Positions 1-8,235 of a DNA stretch of 64,000 bases are shown here, in pieces (position 1 is the stretch's first letter; every line of letters starts with the position of its first letter). The notes beneath the pieces are model-generated. The model saw only the letters and a list, made by a program, of their open reading frames with translations, had not been told where the DNA came from and did no database searches. The position numbers were made by a program, and so were the translations under genes. This stretch comes from Streptomyces sp. NRRL F-2580 (GTDB lineage Bacteria; Actinomycetota; Actinomycetes; Streptomycetales; Streptomycetaceae): positions 1-64,000 of the forward strand of contig NZ_JOIR01000022.1 in NCBI RefSeq assembly GCF_000720115.1. Direction: 5' to 3'.

Positions 1-324
1 CCCCCCCCCCCGCGACAGCGGGCCCCGGAACTCCCGACATCCGGGGAAGCGAGGGTCCGTCACCGCGTCGCCGCCGGAGCCCCGGATGTGGAGCATGATC
101 GAGTCCACCGGATCTCCCGACCCCATGTTGAGTTCGACGGACCAAGTCGGGCCGAAAAGCTCGCCCCAGGCCGGGTCCGAGAGGTCAGCTTCGGGGCAAG
201 CCTGAGTGACAGCTGCGCGTACGTCGTCGCGCCGGCCGAGCGGGTCCGGGGTGTAGTCGGCGGGGATCTCGTGCACAGAGGTGACTTCGGCGGGCAGACG
301 CATGAGAAGGGCGTCCCGGCTCAT
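1..324 (-). CDS. Hypothetical actinobacterial protein, 3' end cut by the window edge
   Basis: The reverse-strand frame opens at an ATG (bases 322-324) behind a GGAAGG ribosome site and stays open to base 1, so the N-terminal ~107 residues are present and the C-terminus lies outside. It begins MSRDALLMRLPAEV and contains DPVDSIMLHIRG, a pattern I associate with small Streptomyces hypothetical proteins that hold a DPVxSIMLHVRG stretch. Function unknown. Third codon positions are almost all G or C, supporting real coding. It is followed after 38 bp (in its upstream direction) by the DUF4259 gene on the same strand. The last codons run into eleven Cs at bases 1-11, which may be an assembly edge rather than biology. 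Confidence 0.6.
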   Translation of the reverse strand, partial: MSRDALLMRLPAEVTSVHEIPADYTPDPLGRRDDVRAAVTQACPEADLSDPAWGELFGPTWSVELNMGSGDPVDSIMLHIRGSGGDAVTDPRFPGCREFRGPLSRGGG

Positions 325-362
325 GTGACCTTCCGGGCAGGACGGGTGAGGGTCGGGGTGGG

Positions 363-788
363 TCAGATCAGGCTGAGCTGTTCTCCCGATGGCTGTGGCA
401 GGAGCACGTTCTGCAGGCGGCGGATGTTCGCGCGCCAGGGCCCGCCATCCGACTCGGCCCATAGGTCAAGCAGTTCGGACGGTTCGGTCATGGTGCGGTC
501 GAGGGCCTGAAGGGCGAGATCGCGCAGGCCAGTGAGATCCGGGAGGGTCTCTTCCGGCCCATAAATTGGATCGGCCGGCTCACCCCCGGGGCACTGTGCC
601 GCGACGAGCGCGGCCGCGGCTACGGCTACCTCGGATTCGGGTGCTTCGAGGTAAGCCGCGGTGTCGATCACGCGTGTGAGAGCACTGCGGACGATGCCCT
701 CACGTTCGCCTGCAGCTACCTCATCCAGGTCACCACCAAAGTCCGCTGCGGTGTCGTTGTCGAAGGGGCCGACGTCCCAAGTGCCCAT
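363..788 (-). CDS. DUF4259 domain-containing protein
   Basis: A 141-residue protein starting MGTWDVGPFDNDTAADF, the N-terminal signature of DUF4259 (GTWGxGxFDNDxAxDF). The length matches the usual ~130-150 residues of the family. No signal peptide or membrane segment; acidic and probably cytoplasmic. The biochemical role of DUF4259 is unknown. Neighbours on the same strand are the partial hypothetical gene at the left edge and, upstream, the LysR gene about 200 bp away, so it may be a stand-alone gene. The identification rests on the motif; no function should be inferred from it. Confidence 0.85.
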   Translation of the reverse strand: MGTWDVGPFDNDTAADFGGDLDEVAAGEREGIVRSALTRVIDTAAYLEAPESEVAVAAAALVAAQCPGGEPADPIYGPEETLPDLTGLRDLALQALDRTMTEPSELLDLWAESDGGPWRANIRRLQNVLLPQPSGEQLSLI

Positions 789-992
789 GGTCTCTCCTGA
801 TCACGATGTTGACCGGGGCATCCTGACAGAGGCCACTGACAGAAGCCGTGCAGTCCAGAGCGGGGTTTCAGCCGCATGTGACTGGTCGAGACAGGTGTCA
901 CCCGGCCTCGATATCCGTCACCCGCGTCAGCTCGGCGGGCTGCCATCATGAGCCGGGCCACGACAGGTGCAACCTGGCCAGGCATGTTGGAA

Positions 993-1844
993 CTACTGGA
1001 GACGTGTCGCAGTCCGGACCAGGTCGGCGACGGCTCTGGACCGGCTGTGCGGTGGCCAGGCGATCACGGTGGTGACTGTCGGAGCGTCCAGTACGGGCAC
1101 GGCGGCGAGGTCACCGTGCAGTTGGGCTCGGCACGACTCCGGTGAGACCGCGCAAGCCCGGCCGAGGGCGACGAGCTGCAGCAGCTGCGCGTGGTCGCGG
1201 ACCTTCGGGCCGGGGCCGGGCGGGTAGGTGCCGGCGGGGCCGGGCCAGCGGGGCAGGGGCAGGCCCGGCAGGTCGGTGATGTCGGCCATGTGCACATGGG
1301 GTCGGGCGGTGAGCGGATGCCCGGCCGGCAGGATCGCCAGCTGGCCCTCCGTGCTGAGCACTTCGGTGTGGAACCCGGCCGTCGAGTCGAACGGCCGATG
1401 CAGCAACGCCACGTCGGCCCGGCCCTCGCGCAGGAGTCGTTCCTGCTCGGCCGGGCCGCACAGGATGACCTCGACGGGGACCGCGTCGGGTTCGGCGGCG
1501 TACGCGTCGAGCAGTTTCGCCAGCAGTTCGCTGGACGCGCTGGCTTTCGTGACCAAGACCAGGCCGGGACGGCCGGGCCCGCAAAGGGCTGCGCGGCGCG
1601 TCCGGCGTTCAGCGGCGTCGACCGCCTCCAGGGCCGCCCGGCCCTCGATCAACAGCACCGAGCCGGCCTCGGTCAGCGTGACGGTGCGGCTGGTCCGATC
1701 CAGCAGCGCTGCTCCGAGCCGGCGTTCGAGCTGCTGGATCGCCCGTGACAGCGGCGGCTGCGCTATCCCGAGCCGCTGCGCGGCGCGCCCGAAGTGCAGC
1801 TCCTCAGCGACAGCGACGAAATATCGCAGTTCCCGGGTCTCCAT
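993..1844 (-). CDS. LysR family transcriptional regulator
   Basis: A 283-residue LysR-type regulator. Residues 1-60 form the winged helix-turn-helix (METRELRYFVAVAEELHFGR followed by the AQRLGIAQPPLSRAIQQLE recognition helix), and the rest is the periplasmic-binding-like effector domain. Length is typical. It is divergent from the short-chain dehydrogenase at 1931 with about 86 bp between the starts, the classic arrangement in which the regulator controls the neighbouring gene and itself. An ATAC-N7-GTAT dyad lies in that gap. The effector is unknown; the target assignment to the SDR is inference from layout. Confidence 0.92.
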   Translation of the reverse strand: METRELRYFVAVAEELHFGRAAQRLGIAQPPLSRAIQQLERRLGAALLDRTSRTVTLTEAGSVLLIEGRAALEAVDAAERRTRRAALCGPGRPGLVLVTKASASSELLAKLLDAYAAEPDAVPVEVILCGPAEQERLLREGRADVALLHRPFDSTAGFHTEVLSTEGQLAILPAGHPLTARPHVHMADITDLPGLPLPRWPGPAGTYPPGPGPKVRDHAQLLQLVALGRACAVSPESCRAQLHGDLAAVPVLDAPTVTTVIAWPPHSRSRAVADLVRTATRLQ

Positions 1845-1866
1845 CCGGCCACGCTACCCCGAATCC

Positions 1867-1881
1867 ATACCCTGACAGTAT
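1867..1881. promoter_or_regulatory. Candidate LysR box (ATAC-N7-GTAT)
   Basis: Between the divergent LysR and SDR starts the sequence reads ATAC, seven bases, GTAT. This satisfies the T-N11-A rule for LysR-type operators and is dyad symmetric. It is the only such dyad I noticed in this 86-bp gap. Binding by the adjacent regulator is inferred, not shown. Confidence 0.45.
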
Positions 1882-1930
1882 CGTTGCTTACCCAATCGAT
1901 CTTGGACTGCCACTGGGGTCCGAGGGCAGC

Positions 1931-2671
1931 ATGGTCCCCATGAGCGAACGAACGATTGCGCTGGTCACCGGCGCCAACAAGGGAATTGGCTACGAGATCG
2001 CCGTGGGCCTGGGTGCCCTCGGCTGGGGCGTCGGCGTCGGCGCCCGCGACGATCAGCGCCGTAAGGCCGCGGTGGAGCGGCTGCGCGCGGCCGGCGTCGA
2101 CGCGTTCGGCGTACCACTGGACGTGACCGACGACGCGAGCGCGAGCGCCGCCGCACGGCTGATCGAGGAACAGGCCGGGCGCCTCGACGTGCTCGTCAAC
2201 AACGCCGCCATCAGCGGCGGCATGCCGCAGGAGCCCACCCGGGTCGACCCCGTCACCATCAGGACGGTCGTGGAGACCAACGTGATCGGCGTCATCCGCG
2301 TCACCAACGCGATGATGCCGCTGCTGCGCCGCTCCGCCTCACCGCGGATCGTGAACATGTCCAGCAGCGTCGGCTCCCTCACTCGGCAGTCAGGACCCGC
2401 TGCTGAGCAGACGACGGGTCCGGTGGCCGTGGCGTATGCGCCGTCGAAGTCGTTCCTGAACGCCGTCACCCTCCAGTACGCGCGGGAGCTGAGCGGCACG
2501 AACATCCTGATCAACGCCGGCTGCCCCGGCTACGTCGCGACCGACCTCAACGGCTTCCGCGGTGTGCGCACCCCCCAACAGGGCGCGGCGATCGCCATCA
2601 AACTGGCGACCCTGCCCGACAACGGCCCCACCGGCCAGTTCTTCGAGGATGCCGGCGTAGTGCCCTGGTGA
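1931..2671 (+). CDS. Short-chain dehydrogenase/reductase (SDR)
   Basis: NAD(P)-dependent oxidoreductase of the classical SDR family, about 246 residues. The cofactor motif TGANKGIG is at residues 13-20, NNAAISGG follows about residue 97, and the catalytic YAPSK (Tyr169, Lys173) is present after an SSSVGS serine strand. The TGANKGIG variant and C-terminal GYVATDLN are common in plant/actinobacterial carbonyl reductase-like SDRs. ATG 1931 sits 5 bases after an AGG ribosome site; ATG 1940 is an in-frame alternative. Substrate unknown. Divergent LysR regulator suggests inducible expression. The open frame upstream of 1931 overlaps the LysR gene and is not used. Confidence 0.9.
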   Translation: MVPMSERTIALVTGANKGIGYEIAVGLGALGWGVGVGARDDQRRKAAVERLRAAGVDAFGVPLDVTDDASASAAARLIEEQAGRLDVLVNNAAISGGMPQEPTRVDPVTIRTVVETNVIGVIRVTNAMMPLLRRSASPRIVNMSSSVGSLTRQSGPAAEQTTGPVAVAYAPSKSFLNAVTLQYARELSGTNILINAGCPGYVATDLNGFRGVRTPQQGAAIAIKLATLPDNGPTGQFFEDAGVVPW

Positions 2672-2889
2672 TGTGCACGGCGGGCATCACCCGCCAGGTG
2701 AGGCCGCTTCGCCCGCGCGTCTCGAACAGGCTCATCGACTGCGGCGACCGCCCCGGCCGACGCTCTGATGCCTGGGGCAGCGCTCCGCACCGCTACTGGT
2801 TCCAACCATCGTGACCCGGGAATCCGAATCGCAAGGTCACCACACCGCCATGGTTCCAACTACCGCGTCCCGTCACACATCATGCTCAG

Positions 2890-3342
2890 ATGGTCCACGA
2901 CATAGTGTTCTTCCTCGCCGCCGACGACGAGACCGCTGCTGCGACGCGCCTGCGGGGACCTGGTGAGGCTTTTGAGTCAGTGACCTGCCGATTCCTCGAG
3001 CCGGACAGTGCCATCGGCGAATGGGACATGTACTTCGAGGAACCTTCGGCCGAGGCCCCGCCGGTTGAGCAGCTCCTTGGGTGGGCGTGGCCGGAGTGGG
3101 TCACGCCCCCCTTGAACGACGGCGTTGAGGTGTTCGCTCTGCCCCAGCGGTTGACCCGGGCGCTGGCCAACGCGAGCTCCGCCGAGCTGGAAGAGCTTGC
3201 AGCCCGCTGGACCACGCGGGTCCGGTCTGAGGACGGGGACGACATGACCGACGATGATCTACTGGCGGTGCTGCAGGGAGTTGCCCGGCTGGCGGCGTCT
3301 GCGGTGGACACGGGTGGCGGCCTCTACAGCTGGAGCTTCTGA
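2890..3342 (+). CDS. Hypothetical cytoplasmic protein
   Basis: A 150-residue acidic protein (MVHDIVFFLAADDETAAATR...) with no membrane segments or signal peptide. The N-terminus reads like a beta-strand followed by helix, and a GEWDMYFEEPS stretch is in the first third. I do not recognise a catalytic motif. Codon use is typical of the window (high GC3), which favours this strand over the overlapping reverse frame. It lies alone between the SDR gene and a degenerate stretch. Function unknown. Confidence 0.7.
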   Translation: MVHDIVFFLAADDETAAATRLRGPGEAFESVTCRFLEPDSAIGEWDMYFEEPSAEAPPVEQLLGWAWPEWVTPPLNDGVEVFALPQRLTRALANASSAELEELAARWTTRVRSEDGDDMTDDDLLAVLQGVARLAASAVDTGGGLYSWSF

Positions 3343-3759
3343 CCATTCTCCTGCGAGGGACGCTCGTTTTTGAGGCCGCTGCATGCCCAGGAGCTCGGTC
3401 CCGGTGCAGTCGAAGTGCAGGGTGAAGAATAAGATCGGTCTGCTGCGACGATGTTGCCGGCACGCAATTGCTCGTCGCGGTGCCGAGCACGGAGGATCGC
3501 AACGGTCTCGTCGTGGCCGAGGGTCGTCAGGCCGATCTTCAACGACCGTTTCAGCCTTGTCGCAGCGATGCCGACGACCGTCCACTGTGGCGACTGTCCG
3601 TCGCAGAGCACTACCTCGCCGCCGGCGGCGATGGCGTCGCGTGCTCCGGCCAGGAGGCCGAAAACCTGGCCGCCGCGGCGCTCGCGGGTCAGCAGCCTGT
3701 CCGCGACGCCGCCGACCGTCAGGGCGCAGGCGAAAAGCTGCCCTGAGCTGCGGGTCTAT
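3324..3759 (-). pseudogene. Unidentified coding remnant on the reverse strand
   Basis: This reverse frame is open from just after a TAG (near 3760) to 3324. Its first ~75 codons have about 88% G/C third positions, as expected of coding DNA; the last third drops and reads less like protein. The readable portion includes VVLCDGQSPQWTVVGIAATR and LGHDETVAILRARHRD. No family was recognised. There is no good start codon with a ribosome site, only a GTG at 3611 in the middle of the good stretch. I interpret it as the remains of a gene lacking its 5' end. The forward strand of this 560-base gap shows nothing better. Confidence 0.35.
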
Positions 3760-3932
3760 CGAGCAGGTCGTGGGCCTCGACGAGGCGGCAGCGCTGCTGC
3801 CTGGCTCGACCGGGCCTCTCCCGCCGGGATGACGATGATCGATCCGCTCCACGGCTGAATCCACGGCGGACGCCGCCGGGGCGGCGGGCGTGGCGTCGGG
3901 ATTTGTACGGGTTGTCGGGTGATGATGGCGCA

Positions 3933-4568
3933 GTGCGACTTGATCACGTGTCCTATGCGGTGGCCCGCGACAGCTTCGTCTCGACCGTTCAGTGGATCGG
4001 GTCGGCCCTCGGCGCCGGGTTCGTCGACGGGGGCGTGCACCCGCGATTCGGCACCCGCAACTTTATTCTCCCGCTGAGCGGCGGCACCTACGTCGAGGTC
4101 GTCACCACACTCGACCACCCCGCCGCCGACCGCGCACCCTTCGGCCAAGCGGTCGCGCGCCGCGCCGCCGAGGGCGGCGGCTGGCTCGGTTGGGTGGTCT
4201 CCGTCGACGACATCGCCCCGGTCGAGGCCCGCCTCGGCCGCACCTCGGCCGAGGGCCACCGTGTCCGCCCCGACGGGTTCGACCTGAGGTGGAAGCAGAT
4301 CGGCCTGCTGGAACTGCTTGAGGACCCGCAACTGCCCTACTTCCTACAGTGGTTGGTCCCCATCGAGGAGCGCCCGAGCACCGACCCGCGCACCTCCACC
4401 ACCATCCACGGGGTCTCCATCGCCGGCGACGCCGCCTCCATCGCCGAATTCCTCGGCGAACCGGCCGACCACCCCCTCGAGCAGATCGACGTCACCTGGG
4501 TCGAGGATGAGGAGCCGGGCCTGGTCTCGGTTGAGTTCGCCACCGCCCACGGCCCGGTCACGATCTGA
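3933..4568 (+). CDS. VOC family (glyoxalase-like) protein
   Basis: About 211 residues from GTG 3933 (VRLDHVSYAVARDS). The LDHVSYAV opening strand, FGTRNFILPLSGGTYVEVV and the second half starting ISIAGDAAS show the paired beta-alpha-beta-beta-beta modules of the vicinal oxygen chelate fold, closest to the Glyoxalase_3 (PF13468) type found in actinobacteria. Members bind a metal or are non-enzymatic binding proteins; the substrate here is not predictable. An upstream TTG at 3903 is in frame but implausible because the conserved strand begins right at 3933. Intact gene between degenerate segments, just before the transposase remnants. Confidence 0.8.
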   Translation: MRLDHVSYAVARDSFVSTVQWIGSALGAGFVDGGVHPRFGTRNFILPLSGGTYVEVVTTLDHPAADRAPFGQAVARRAAEGGGWLGWVVSVDDIAPVEARLGRTSAEGHRVRPDGFDLRWKQIGLLELLEDPQLPYFLQWLVPIEERPSTDPRTSTTIHGVSIAGDAASIAEFLGEPADHPLEQIDVTWVEDEEPGLVSVEFATAHGPVTI

Positions 4569-4626
4569 CCAGGGCCCGACTGCCCCGCGGGAGCAGCCGG
4601 CTGGGATCTCCTGGCTAGCGCCTGTC

Positions 4627-5060
4627 TCTTTGATGGGTTGGTCAGTCGATCGGATGTGTCTGCCCGACCAGTGATCACTGATGCGATGTGGGGCCGGACC
4701 GAGCCGCTGATGCCGGCCGATCCGGTCCGTGGACGGCGGTGGGCTGATCACCGCCGAACGCGAGGCCATCGCGTGGAAGTACCGCACCAACTCGCCCTGG
4801 CGGGACCTGCCCGACGAGCTCGGCCCGTTCCAGACCGCCCACAAACGGCTGATCAGATGGGCCGTCGACGGAACCTGGCAGAACATCCTGACCGCCGCGC
4901 CGTCGGCCGCGGACGCCGGTGACGACATCGGCTGGACCGTCTCGGTCGACTCCACCGTCGTCCGCGCCCACCAGCATTCCGCCGGAGCACGCAAAAAGGG
5001 GCCGAAGGCCGCAGCGAGCCCGCCGATCACGCCCTCGGACGCTCACGCGGCGGCCTGAGC
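4627..5060 (+). pseudogene. IS5-family transposase remnant, two frameshifts and 3' truncation
   Basis: Three reading-frame pieces reconstruct the N-terminal part of an IS5-type transposase with the DUF4096 domain. Frame A (from about 4672) gives DAMWGRTEPLMPADPVRGRR. Frame B (about 4745-5010) gives EREAIAWKYRTNSPWRDLP and IGWTVSVDSTVVRAHQHSAG, which includes the first catalytic Asp of the DDE triad. Frame A resumes with EPADHALGRSRGGLS and then homology stops. Intact relatives continue with STKVHLACD, so the 3' half with the remaining catalytic residues is gone. The element cannot encode an active enzyme. Terminal inverted repeats were not identified. Confidence 0.85.
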
Positions 5061-5171
5061 CTGACAGCGGTGACGACACGCCTGGCTTCCGATCCGGTTA
5101 ACCGCTACTGACCTTGAAGGCGGGTTGTCGTAGGGGCTGACGATCGGTGATCGTCGCGGTATGCCGGGTGT

Positions 5172-5954
5172 ATGAGGTATCCGGAGGGTGGGGGTCTGAC
5201 CGCGGAGAGGCAAGCCTTTCGCGAGCGGATCCGGATGGAAGCAGCGGTGATGTTCGCCGCCGGGCGGGGCAGTACGGACATCGTGTGACGAGGCGGCGGT
5301 GGCCGGCTGGGAGAAGGACGTGCGGCCGCACGTGGAAACACCGCGGCGGCGCTCGGGGCCTGGATCGTCTTCGAGGACGAAGCCGGTTTCTCGATGACGC
5401 CGCCGACCTCCCGCACCCGGAGCCGGCGCGGCAGCACACCGGTCATCCGGATCCGCGGTCGTTCCCAGCGCCGCTTCTCCATCGCCGCCCTGTGCTGCTA
5501 CAAACCCGGCGAACCCTCCCGCCTGATTTACCGGCCCAAACGACACACGGATCACAAGGCCCGGGGCCGCAAGAGCTTTGCCTGGACCGAGTACCGCGAC
5601 CTCCTCATCGCCGCCCACCGGCAACTCGGCGCACCCGTCGTCCTGGTCCGGGACAACTTGAACGTCCACAAAGACCGCCGAATGAGGGCCTTCATCGACG
5701 CTCAGGACTGGATCACCGCCTACCACCTGCCGTCTTACGCACCCGACCTCAACCCCGTGGAAAGCATCTGGTCAATCCTTCGCCGGACGACCCAGGCCAA
5801 CACGGCCTTCGCCGACTCCGACCACCTCATGCGCCGACTCCGACACGGCCTCCGCCAGATCTAATACCGCAGCGACATCATCGACGGATGCCTCACCGCT
5901 ACCGGCCTCATCCTCACGTCCAGCTCCGATGGGCCATGCTGTGAGCCGCCGTAG
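5172..5954 (+). pseudogene. IS630-family transposase remnant, internal deletion, frameshift and nonsense codon
   Basis: The ATG at 5172 starts MRYPEGGGLTAERQAFRERI, the usual IS630 N-terminus, but after about 38 codons the sequence jumps past most of the helix-turn-helix region to DEAAVAGWEKDVRPHVET. A one-base loss shifts frame before AALGAWIVFEDEAGFS (first catalytic Asp region). The C-terminal DDE domain is then well preserved, with VLVRDNLNVHKDR and YAPDLNPVESIWSILRR. A TAA at 5862-5864 interrupts where relatives have CAA (Gln), and the original frame continues to a stop at 5952. At least three independent lesions, so the element is dead unless complemented. Confidence 0.88.
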
Positions 5955-6020
5955 CACGCTCCTGTGAAGCCGCGCTCAAGGAACCGGAGGCGGAACCCCG
6001 ATCGGTGGTCGAGTACGCGC

Positions 6021-6569
6021 TCAACCAGACCGCGGGACCGAGGACCACACGCCGAACCACTGCTCGGCGCCGAACTCCTCGAACCGCTCCATCTCGGTGA
6101 ACCCCAGTTTCTCCGCGACACGTACCGAGCGGTCGTTGGCCACCTGGGTGCAGAGCACCACCGGCTCGCTGGGAAACGCGTCGGCGAACCAGCCGAGCGC
6201 CGCGGCGCATGCCTCAAGAGCGTACCCACGTCCCCACGCCTCCGGCAGGAACATGTAGCTGAGCTCGGCCTCCCCGGCATCAGGACGGACGTGCCCCGGA
6301 CGCCCGGCCTCCCGTCGGTCGAGCGTGACAATGCCGATCATCGCCCCGTCGTGATCGACCACGAACACGCCAGGGCGCCGCCCGGGCACGTCAGGCACTG
6401 CACTCTCAAGCTCAGCACGTGGTCGGGGGCCACCGAGGTACGTGCGCACCTCTGACGAGGCGAACAGGTCGATGTACGCCGCACGGTCCCGGGCCGCGGG
6501 CTCGCGGAGCACGAGCCGCTCGGTCCGCAACGGGACGGGCGGCCAGACCACGGGTCCAAGATCAGCCAT
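6021..6569 (-). CDS. GNAT family N-acetyltransferase
   Basis: A 182-residue acetyltransferase of the RimJ/RimL-like GNAT group. It opens with PLRTERLVLREP, the usual first strand, carries the acetyl-CoA motif in MFLPEAWGRGYALEAC (QxxGxG/A variant around residue 118), and ends with NDRSVRVAEKLGF, a typical GNAT signature. The start at 6569 (MADLGPVV) is preferred to the upstream GTG because homologous proteins begin near the PLRTERL strand. Substrate unknown: amino groups of small molecules or protein N-termini are both possible. It stands alone between the IS630 remnant and the broken sigma gene. Confidence 0.9.
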   Translation of the reverse strand: MADLGPVVWPPVPLRTERLVLREPAARDRAAYIDLFASSEVRTYLGGPRPRAELESAVPDVPGRRPGVFVVDHDGAMIGIVTLDRREAGRPGHVRPDAGEAELSYMFLPEAWGRGYALEACAAALGWFADAFPSEPVVLCTQVANDRSVRVAEKLGFTEMERFEEFGAEQWFGVWSSVPRSG

Positions 6570-6735
6570 GACAGGCAACCTACCGACTCTCCCCCGCGGC
6601 GGGAGCATCAGGCCCCGACATCACGCCTTCAACCTCAGTAACCGCTGGTCGACGGCCGCCCCCGCAACGGCCCCTCATCGCTCATACCCTTGTCGAGGAC
6701 GCCGCCAAGTACTCGGGCTCGAGCGTCGAGTCGGG

Positions 6736-7519
6736 CTACGCGTCGCCCAGGTGGTCCGGGAGGCCGAAGAGTGGGAAGAGGCGGTCGGTGTCACGGTAGG
6801 CCGTAATGCCGCTGATCTGGGCGTCACGGAACTCGAGGACTTGGAGGGCCCAGGGCACGTAGCCGGTGCCGTCGGCGTGGGGGCGGTACTGGCCGAACGC
6901 CGGGGAGCCGTTTGCCATGGTCGGGACCAGACGTGAGCCGCGGCAGCCGATCGCGGGGCCGGTGAGCCACGCGTGGATATCGGGGACACCGCGCATCCAC
7001 TTCGCGTACGGGGGCAGGCACAACGTGGCGTCGACGTGGAGGAGCATGTTCAGCTCCTCCACGTCGTAGCGGGAGAAGGCCGTGGCGTACCGCTCGGCGC
7101 TGCCTGGGCGGCAGGTGCTGCAGCGCGGCGACGAACGCCAACCGGACCGACTCGCCCGCCGTCGCGGCCGCCTCCGGGTCGCCGCCGGGGCAGGGTTCCA
7201 CCCACAGGACGGACTCCTGCGGGGGCTCCGGCGGGGTGCCGCCCCCGCTCGGGCCGGACAGGTCCATCGGCAGCGCCCGCCGCTTGCCCGATGCGAGGGC
7301 GTCCAGACACACATGGGTGGCGATCCGGTACACCCACGTCCGCAGTGCTGAGCGGCCCTCGAAGCGGTCGATGTTCCGCCATGCCCGCACCAGCGCCTCC
7401 TGCACGGCGTCCTCGGCCTCGCCGTACGACCCCAACATCCGATAGCAGTACCCGGTCAGCTCCCCCCGGTACTCCTCAAGCCCCTCCGCCACTGCGCCCG
7501 GCGCCCCGGTATCCCCCAT
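6736..7519 (-). pseudogene. SigJ-type ECF sigma factor with region 4 deleted and frame shifted
   Basis: The first frame (7519 down to about 7110) encodes sigma region 2 ([20 protein letters not shown], then [29 protein letters not shown]) and runs to LQHLPPRQ, where region 4 should begin. Instead of the region 4 helix-turn-helix, the DNA jumps, in another frame, to [19 protein letters not shown], the start of the SnoaL-like C-terminal domain typical of SigJ/ECF41-type factors. That domain is intact to a TAG at 6736-6738. About 70-80 codons are missing and the join is out of frame, so no -35 recognition module remains. The gene is therefore broken. Start ATG at 7519. Confidence 0.85.
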
Positions 7520-7656
7520 GCCGCACTCCTCCTACAAGACAGTCCCAGGCCGCTGACCTGGCTCTCCACTGTAGGAGCAGCGCCCGTGGTCAAAGCGCGG
7601 GGCTCCTCCGAAAACCTGCTTGGGAAACTGAGCACGTAGTTGGCCCGTTGTGCGTT

Positions 7657-7890
7657 TCACTTGGCTCCCGCACCGCTGCTGGCCAAGTGGTTCGAACCGT
7701 TCGCCGTCGAGGACCGGATCGCATGGTAGATCCTGGCCAGCAGCTCCTCACCGGCGATCAGCGAGGAGGGCATGTCCAGGCAGATCTCGCCGGGGTCCGT
7801 GATGCCCTTCTGCGAGCCTGCCGCATCGAGCAGGACCTCGACGGGCGGCGGGATGTCGTCGTGGGCATGCCCGAGGCGAGGATGCCAGCC
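7657..7890 (-). pseudogene. Unidentified 3' coding remnant
   Basis: A reverse-strand stretch of about 75 codons ending in TGA at 7657-7659 has some 88% G/C in third positions and reads as protein (DDIPPPVEVLLDAAGSQKGI, MPSSLIAGEELLARIYHAIR). No start codon with a ribosome site precedes it and no family was recognised. It overlaps, in another frame, the C-terminal tail of the STAS gene reading. The simplest view is a truncated gene end abutting the STAS gene. Confidence 0.3.
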
Positions 7891-8235
7891 TTGCGGTCAG
7901 GTCCCCGACTGCGGACTCGGCGTCGGGATGGAGCGGGAAGAGCTGGTCGAGTCCGATGACGCGCAGGACGCGCAGCGTGTTGGCCGGGACCGCAGCGAGT
8001 GTGAGGTCGGCTCCGGCCGACTGGGCGTGGTTGCGGGCGGCGATCAGCGCGCTGATGCCGCTGGAGTCGCAGAACTTCATGCAGGCCAGGTCCAGGACGA
8101 GGTGCCGGCCCGGCTCGAGGGGGAGGGTGGTGAAGAGGTCACGCAGGCCTGCAGAGGTGTCGTAGTCGAGTTCCCCGACGACTGCTACCACCAGGCCGGT
8201 CGGGGTGTCCGGACCTCGATGGCAAGCGGGCTCAT
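7748..8235 (-). pseudogene. STAS-domain anti-sigma factor antagonist, frameshifted near its start
   Basis: RsbV/SpoIIAA-like single STAS domain. The ATG at 8235 overlaps the stop of the upstream phosphatase gene (ATGA) and gives MSPLAIEVR, then runs into a stop after 16 codons. One base later the frame reads DTPTGLVVAVVGELDYDTSAG and MKFCDSSGISALIAARNHAQ, where DSSG holds the phosphorylatable Ser. Restoring one G in a CCGG(G) run would join the halves. Either the gene is inactive or this is a one-base sequence error. The end is uncertain: typical STAS homology stops near LFPLHPDAESAVG (about 7920), and the frame runs on to 7748. In the pathway it would release a sigma factor by binding its anti-sigma kinase when dephosphorylated. 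Confidence 0.75.
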
